Source: an uncultured Desulfobulbaceae bacterium (GTDB lineage: Bacteria > Desulfobacterota > Desulfobulbia > Desulfobulbales > Desulfobulbaceae). Taken from it: a stretch of DNA of 10,799 nucleotides. The stretch's first letter is position 1. The number at the start of each line of letters is the position of its first letter. Below are positions 6,515 through 10,799 of this stretch, piece by piece. The position numbers were made by a program, and so were the translations under genes. The DNA is taken from positions 1 through 10,799 of the forward strand of contig CALZIH010000176.1 of the NCBI GenBank assembly GCA_945787305.1. Direction: 5' to 3'. The notes beneath the pieces were generated by a model. It had not been told where the DNA came from and ran no database searches. It was given only the letters and a program-made list of their open reading frames with translations.

Positions 6515-7414
6515 ATGGAACAAGTACTCCCCTTTCTTCTTTTTCTCGGGGCCGGCCTCCTGCTGAAGCGGCTGCCGGTTTTCCCAGCCGACACCGACCG
6601 CAGTCTCAACCTGTATGTGATCTATATCGCCTTACCGGCGCTGATTTTTTTGCAGGTCCCCGGCCTCCAGCTTTCCTCCCGGATGCTGGTTACGGTAATC
6701 ATGCCCTGGATGACACTGCTCGTTTCCGGACTGCTGACCCTGCTCATCTCCAGGTTAATGCGCTGGTCAAGGGAAACCACCGGTGCTCTCCTGCTGGTTG
6801 TTCCTCTAGGCAACACCTCTTTTCTCGGCATCCCCATGGTCGAACAGTTCTTCGGTAGCCATGCGGTGTCCTATGCCATCCTCTATGACCAATTCGGTTC
6901 CTTTCTGGCCCTCTCCAGTTACGGTACCGTTATCCTGGCAATATATGGTAAAGGCGAGCAAAACAGTCTTTCCAGCATTCTGATAAAAATTATAACCTTT
7001 CCCCCATTTGTCGCCCTGCTCTGCGCCCTTTTCCTCCCTCTGGATAACCTACTGCAGACAGTCAAGCCCATGTTGACAATGGCTGCAGGCTCCCTTGTTC
7101 CCGTCGTCCTGGTGGCTATTGGCTTTCAAATGCAACTGCTGTTACCCCGTCATGATGTCAGCCCTTTTGTTTTTGGCCTGACAATTCGCTTGCTCCTCAC
7201 CCCAGGCCTGTTTATTTTGGCCTGCAAAACCTTGGGCTTGGGCGGCGAGGCCGTTCAGGTTTCCCTTTTTGAAACAGCAATGCCGCCCATGGTAACGGCA
7301 GGAGCGCTGGCATCGATAGCAGGATTGAAACCAGGCCTGACCTCGGCCATGGTCGGATTCGGCATCCTCTTTTCCTTCCTCACCCTACCGCTGATATTTC
7401 AATGGATTCAATGA
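6515..7414 (+). CDS. AEC-family (auxin efflux carrier type) permease
   Basis: A 299-residue, strongly hydrophobic inner-membrane protein with about 8-10 membrane segments, of the length usual for bacterial AEC transporters (Mem_trans, TC 2.A.69 family). The family hallmarks are visible. The N-terminal segment LLFLGAGLLLKRL is followed by a NLYVIYIALPALIFLQV stretch. The central conserved PLGNTSFLGIPMVEQFFG (about 97-114) contains the N-x-x-x-x-G-x-P element. A short hydrophilic loop (about 145-153) splits the two halves, and the second half has AIGFQM (201-206) and the FETAMPPMVTA element (252-262). Relatives carry organic anions such as malate or malonate, or act as auxin carriers in plants; the substrate here cannot be told. 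The ATG at 6515 is the only suitable start and lacks a Shine-Dalgarno sequence, so translation may be leaderless. The unknown gene at 7464 follows after 49 bases on the same strand with no terminator seen, so they may be cotranscribed. Confidence 0.9.
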   Translation: MEQVLPFLLFLGAGLLLKRLPVFPADTDRSLNLYVIYIALPALIFLQVPGLQLSSRMLVTVIMPWMTLLVSGLLTLLISRLMRWSRETTGALLLVVPLGNTSFLGIPMVEQFFGSHAVSYAILYDQFGSFLALSSYGTVILAIYGKGEQNSLSSILIKIITFPPFVALLCALFLPLDNLLQTVKPMLTMAAGSLVPVVLVAIGFQMQLLLPRHDVSPFVFGLTIRLLLTPGLFILACKTLGLGGEAVQVSLFETAMPPMVTAGALASIAGLKPGLTSAMVGFGILFSFLTLPLIFQWIQ

Positions 7415-7463
7415 CTCCAAACCACATTTTAGATGCAATGCCCTCTACAGAGACAAAGCGACC

Positions 7464-8078
7464 ATGCCTGAAAAAAAGCAACCAACCCTCATCCTGACCG
7501 TACGGCCGGAAAACATCCTTGCCCTCACCACGTTGCTGCAACGAGGGTTTCTCGTGCCGTGCCGAGGGCCGGTCACCCTGACAGAGCTCCTCATTGATCT
7601 TCTTGGTTTTGACCAAAAGTACATCAGCAAAAGTATTGAAACGATATTCATCAACGGCTGTGCCTGTGATTCGCTGGAGCAATACATTTTCCCGAGCACC
7701 AGCGTGGCCCTGTCAGCAGCCATGCCGGGGCTGGCCGGGGCTATTTTTCGTAAAGGCGGAGCCCATGCAAGCCTGCGCAGTCAACCTGTTCACAAATCAC
7801 TCCCACGGGAAGCCACAGCAGGATTTATCACGGTTAAATTGTTTAACATGGTTGCCACAGACAAAGGAGAGGAACTCTTGACCAAGGGTATTCTCGTCAA
7901 AGGTTCTATTCTGAGCCGGTTTTTCAGCAGACAACAGGAACGACTCCGTTCCTTGGACTTAGTTATCCGACACAATGCTGGAACCCTATCCCTGAAGGAT
8001 GCCGTCCATTGGGCAGCAACCCATCACCACATACAGTTCAGCGTCGATACCTGCGAATATATTCCCTCAAATCACTGA
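7464..8078 (+). CDS. conserved-looking protein of unknown function
   Basis: A 204-residue soluble protein without signal peptide or membrane segments. I do not recognise a named family. It begins with a beta-strand-like LILTVRPENILALTTLL, followed by a short basic stretch (GFLVPCRG), a helix with ELLIDLLGF (41-49), a hydrophobic IETIFINGCACD segment with two cysteines (66 and 68), and a glycine-rich ALSAAMPGLAGAIFRKGGAH (82-101). The latter looks like a loop or a nucleotide or membrane-surface contact, but no standard P-loop is present. The C-terminal half has a strand-rich ITVKLFNMVATDKGEELL and a basic helix (QQERLRSLD). Codon use and G+C match the neighbours, so it looks like a real gene. 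No strong ribosome binding site precedes the ATG at 7464. It lies 49 bases after the permease and 68 bases before the tRNA nucleotidyltransferase gene, all on one strand, so an operon is plausible; any link to RNA processing is guesswork. Confidence 0.7.
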   Translation: MPEKKQPTLILTVRPENILALTTLLQRGFLVPCRGPVTLTELLIDLLGFDQKYISKSIETIFINGCACDSLEQYIFPSTSVALSAAMPGLAGAIFRKGGAHASLRSQPVHKSLPREATAGFITVKLFNMVATDKGEELLTKGILVKGSILSRFFSRQQERLRSLDLVIRHNAGTLSLKDAVHWAATHHHIQFSVDTCEYIPSNH

Positions 8079-8130
8079 GGATGAAAAGCACCGAAATCAA
8101 CTGATTTCTCCTATACCGCCTGTAAAGGAT

Positions 8131-8134
8131 GGAG
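8131..8134 (+). promoter_or_regulatory. ribosome binding site deciding the nucleotidyltransferase start
   Basis: GGAG within AAGGATGGAG lies 12 bases before ATG 8147, a rather long spacing. The same run holds another in-frame ATG at 8129, which would add six residues (MEYTAA) but has AAAGG directly against it with no spacing. I prefer 8147 because MDVITTHINADFD matches the usual first strand of the DHH domain. Confidence 0.45.
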
Positions 8135-8146
8135 TATACTGCGGCC

Positions 8147-10799
8147 ATGGATGTCATCACCACCCATATAAACGCAGATTTTGACGCTCTTGCCGCCATG
8201 ATTGCGGCCAAAAAACTCTACCCGGAAGCGGAACTTGTTTTTGCCGGAGCCCAGGAAAAAAATCTTCGTAATTTCCTGGCTCAGGAGTTTGGCCACAACT
8301 ATGAATTTAAAAAAATCAAGCACATTGACCTGACAGCTGTTACCCGCCTCATCGTCGTTGATACGAGAAACCCAAACCGTATTGGCCGCTTGTCTGAATG
8401 TGTAAACAACCCGGAGATGGAAATCCACCTCTACGACCACCACCCGGATACACCCGACGACATGAAAGGAACCCTGGAAGTTGTTGAGCCGGTGGGATCG
8501 ACCACAACCATTTTCACCCGTCTATTACGGGAACACGACCTACAGCCGACACCTGATGAAGCCACCCTGATGGCTCTCGGCATATATGAAGACACCGGTT
8601 TTTTTCTCCACTCCACAACAACCCCGACGGACCTGCAAGCTGCATCCTGGCTACTTGAGAAACAAGCAAACCTTGATGTGGTCACCCATTTTATCAGCCA
8701 TGACCTGACCGCAACACAAGTTAACCTGCTCGGGGAATTGCACAAGCAGGCAACCACCTACTCCATTCAATCTATTGATGTGGTCATCGTCAAGTTGACC
8801 CTGGCTGAATATGTGGATGAATTTGCAGTCCTCATTCGCCGGCTCATGGTTATGGAAAATATCAACGTTCTTATCGGTCTGATTTGCATGGGTGAACGCA
8901 TGTACTTGATTGCCCGCAGCAGAATCCCCGAGGTCAACGTCGGTCACATTGCCCGTGAATTCGGCGGCGGCGGCCATGCATCGGCAGCGGCGGCTACAAT
9001 ACGCGAGATGACATTGTTTGAGGCCGAAGAAAAGCTGATCCAGTTTCTGCACAGACATATCAAGCCCAAGGCAATTGCCGGTGAAGTTATGTCCGCGCCG
9101 GTCCTGAGCGTACCACCGACAACATCGATTGATGAAGCCCATAACCTCTTGACCCGTTACAACATTACCGTCCTGCCGGTGGTTGAAAATGCGCAGCCCG
9201 AACCGAGTCGAGTCCAATCGCCGGGCCTGCTGGGCATGATATCGCGAAGGGTGGTGGAAAAGGCTATCTTTCACAAACTTGGCCATCTGCCGGTTTCAGA
9301 ATACATGACCACCGAGATTGCCACCCTACCTGTCAGTGCGACCCTGGCCGACATCCAGGAACTGATCATCGAACATCGACAGCGATTGATCCCGGTCATG
9401 GACGGGGAGAGTATTGTCGGCGTCATCACCCGGACCGATCTTCTCAACCTGCTGGTTAACGACCCGGCCAACCTGCCGAAAAATCTTCTCCAGGAAGACG
9501 AACATCCTTCAGTGGAACGGACTCGAAACCTGACCACACTGTTAACCAACAGCCTGCACAAAGAGATCATTCTTTTACTTAAAGACGTGGGTGAAGCGGC
9601 CGCAAAGCTTGGGTTTAACGCCTATGTAGTCGGCGGATTTGCCCGTGACCTGTTGCTGCAGATTAAAAACCTGGACATAGACATTGTAATTGAAGGGGAT
9701 GGAATTCAGTTTGCCCGCGAACTGGCCAACAAACGAAATGGAACGGTCCGTACCCATGAAAAATTCGCCACAGCCACCGTCATCCTACCCGACAACAGGC
9801 GAATAGATGTGGCCACCGCCCGCCTGGAGTACTATGAGTATCCGGCGGCCATGCCGACAGTTGAGCTATCCTCCATAAAGCTCGACCTGTACAGGCGGGA
9901 CTTTACCATCAACGCCATGGCCATCCACCTTAACCCCGACCGTTTCGGCATTCTGGTTGATTTTTTCAACAGCCAGAACGACCTGAAAGAACGAAGGATT
10001 CGGGTACTGCACAATTTAAGTTTTGTTGAGGACCCCACCCGTATATTTCGGGCCATCCGCTTTGAACAACGATTAGACTTCCGCATCACCCGCCATACCG
10101 AAAAGCTTATTAAAAATGCGGTCAGCATGAACCTGTTTGACCGCTTTTCAGGAGCCCGCTTCTTTGGCGAACTGAAGGAGCTTCTTTCGGCAGATAATCC
10201 ATTGCCCGCCCTGCGGAGGATGAATGCATTTTCCCTTTTTCCGTTTCTCTGGCCGGATCTTCGACCCAACCTGAAGATAGACCGGCGATTTATCCATGTC
10301 ATAACCCAGGCGACAAGGGCAGTCTCCTGGTTTCGCCTGCTTTACCTTCGCACCCCCTGCACTTTCTGGGCGGTATATATCCTGGCTATCATGAGTCGTT
10401 CGAGGGTGCGGGAACTGATGTGCTTCTGTAAACGTTTTGAGATACCGGACAAGCAAACGAAAATGCTCCTGCGCCAGAAAACCGAAGGGGAACGAATTGC
10501 CCGGGAGATGCTGCGTCGCCCTTTCTTAAAACCCAGTGAGATCTACTGGCTGCTCCTGGATCTTGAAAATGAGGGACTGCTCTACCTGCTTGCCATTGCT
10601 CGAAAAAAACGCATACAAAAGGCTGTATCCCAGTTTGTGACGACCCTCCGCGACACCCGCCCCCTGGTCAGCGGCAAGGATCTGCAGAAACTGGGCTATG
10701 AACCGGGGCCGCAGTTTCGCACCATGATCAACCATGTCCTTGAGGCCCAGTTAAACGGGGCCATCAGGACAAAAGAAGAGGCAATAGCTCTTTTAAAAC
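8147..10799 (+). CDS. A-adding tRNA nucleotidyltransferase, DHH-DHHA1-CBS-CBS-PolyA_pol fusion, 3' end outside
   Basis: The frame is open for 884 codons to the right edge and probably lacks only the last few residues. N-terminal DHH phosphoesterase domain (1-160): H7, D11, D13, D72, YDHHP (96-100) and ED149TG, so all expected metal ligands are present. DHHA1 domain (about 200-300) has FGGGGHASAAA (272-282). Two CBS domains lie at about 312-376 and 384-437. The class II nucleotidyltransferase head shows motif A VVGGFARDLLL (494-504) with D510-x-D512, motif B RRDFTINAMA (583-592), and the template motif E628-D629-PT-R632 in EDPTRIFRAIRF. The tRNA-binding helices follow and end in the SGKDLQKLGYEPGPQF region. 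This order matches the A-adding enzymes of Aquifex and relatives, which add the last A of CCA after a separate CC-adding enzyme. About 70 residues between motifs A and B suggest the flexible loop needed for A addition is kept (inference). A full CCA or poly(A) activity cannot be excluded. Confidence 0.92.
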   Translation, partial: MDVITTHINADFDALAAMIAAKKLYPEAELVFAGAQEKNLRNFLAQEFGHNYEFKKIKHIDLTAVTRLIVVDTRNPNRIGRLSECVNNPEMEIHLYDHHPDTPDDMKGTLEVVEPVGSTTTIFTRLLREHDLQPTPDEATLMALGIYEDTGFFLHSTTTPTDLQAASWLLEKQANLDVVTHFISHDLTATQVNLLGELHKQATTYSIQSIDVVIVKLTLAEYVDEFAVLIRRLMVMENINVLIGLICMGERMYLIARSRIPEVNVGHIAREFGGGGHASAAAATIREMTLFEAEEKLIQFLHRHIKPKAIAGEVMSAPVLSVPPTTSIDEAHNLLTRYNITVLPVVENAQPEPSRVQSPGLLGMISRRVVEKAIFHKLGHLPVSEYMTTEIATLPVSATLADIQELIIEHRQRLIPVMDGESIVGVITRTDLLNLLVNDPANLPKNLLQEDEHPSVERTRNLTTLLTNSLHKEIILLLKDVGEAAAKLGFNAYVVGGFARDLLLQIKNLDIDIVIEGDGIQFARELANKRNGTVRTHEKFATATVILPDNRRIDVATARLEYYEYPAAMPTVELSSIKLDLYRRDFTINAMAIHLNPDRFGILVDFFNSQNDLKERRIRVLHNLSFVEDPTRIFRAIRFEQRLDFRITRHTEKLIKNAVSMNLFDRFSGARFFGELKELLSADNPLPALRRMNAFSLFPFLWPDLRPNLKIDRRFIHVITQATRAVSWFRLLYLRTPCTFWAVYILAIMSRSRVRELMCFCKRFEIPDKQTKMLLRQKTEGERIAREMLRRPFLKPSEIYWLLLDLENEGLLYLLAIARKKRIQKAVSQFVTTLRDTRPLVSGKDLQKLGYEPGPQFRTMINHVLEAQLNGAIRTKEEAIALLK

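Noticed and set aside
6293..6523. 76-codon frame on the - strand in the middle interval
   Set aside because: It crosses the permease start, has no ribosome binding site that I can see, and its composition does not look like a folded protein.
8651..10735. Several long - strand frames opposite the nucleotidyltransferase (about 60-210 codons)
   Set aside because: They are antisense shadows of a clearly recognised gene that fills the whole + strand frame here.

Overview
The window looks like a chromosomal segment of a Gram-negative bacterium with a signalling-rich genome. The best guess is a Desulfobacterota ('deltaproteobacterial') lineage, possibly Desulfobulbales-like. This rests on the mix of a PilZ protein, large sensor kinases with CHASE4 and Cache-type sensor regions, and above all a tRNA nucleotidyltransferase fused to DHH and CBS domains. 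The assignment is inference from gene content; there is no rRNA or other strong taxonomic marker. I found no tRNA or rRNA gene, CRISPR array, intact insertion sequence or phage gene.

Left part (1-6031): the tail of a PilZ-domain protein enters from the left edge on the + strand and converges on a block of - strand signalling genes. Reading in the direction of transcription, that block starts with an 853-residue hybrid histidine kinase (6031-3470). After a 116-base gap come a 716-residue CHASE4 histidine kinase (3353-1203) and a 216-residue NarL/FixJ-type response regulator (1203-553). The last two overlap by one base (TGATG), and the regulator has a strong ribosome binding site inside the kinase end, so they form a classic two-component operon. 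The gap before the CHASE4 kinase holds a near-consensus sigma-70-type promoter (TTGACA, 17-base spacer, TATAAC). A 21-base inverted repeat lies directly upstream of its -35 box and could be an operator or a weak terminator of the hybrid kinase gene.

Middle (6032-6514): a divergent, mostly non-coding interval of about 480 bases. It carries one protein-like but orphan reading frame fragment (up to 6234). At its right end a possible promoter sits so close to the transporter ATG that the transcript could be leaderless.

Right part (6515-10799, + strand): an AEC-family (auxin efflux carrier type) permease is followed by a 204-residue conserved-looking protein of unknown function. Last is a large protein open at the right edge (884 codons visible) with DHH, DHHA1, two CBS domains and a class II tRNA nucleotidyltransferase/poly(A) polymerase module. 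It matches the architecture of A-adding tRNA nucleotidyltransferases, which work with a separate CC-adding enzyme to finish the tRNA 3' end.

The window splits into a sensory/regulatory half and a half with transport and tRNA maturation. I see no clearly new multi-gene system. The items most worth a second look are the metal-site-complete DHH domain fused to the nucleotidyltransferase, the palindrome-promoter arrangement of the CHASE4 kinase operon, the unknown gene next to the nucleotidyltransferase, and the orphan fragment in the middle interval.
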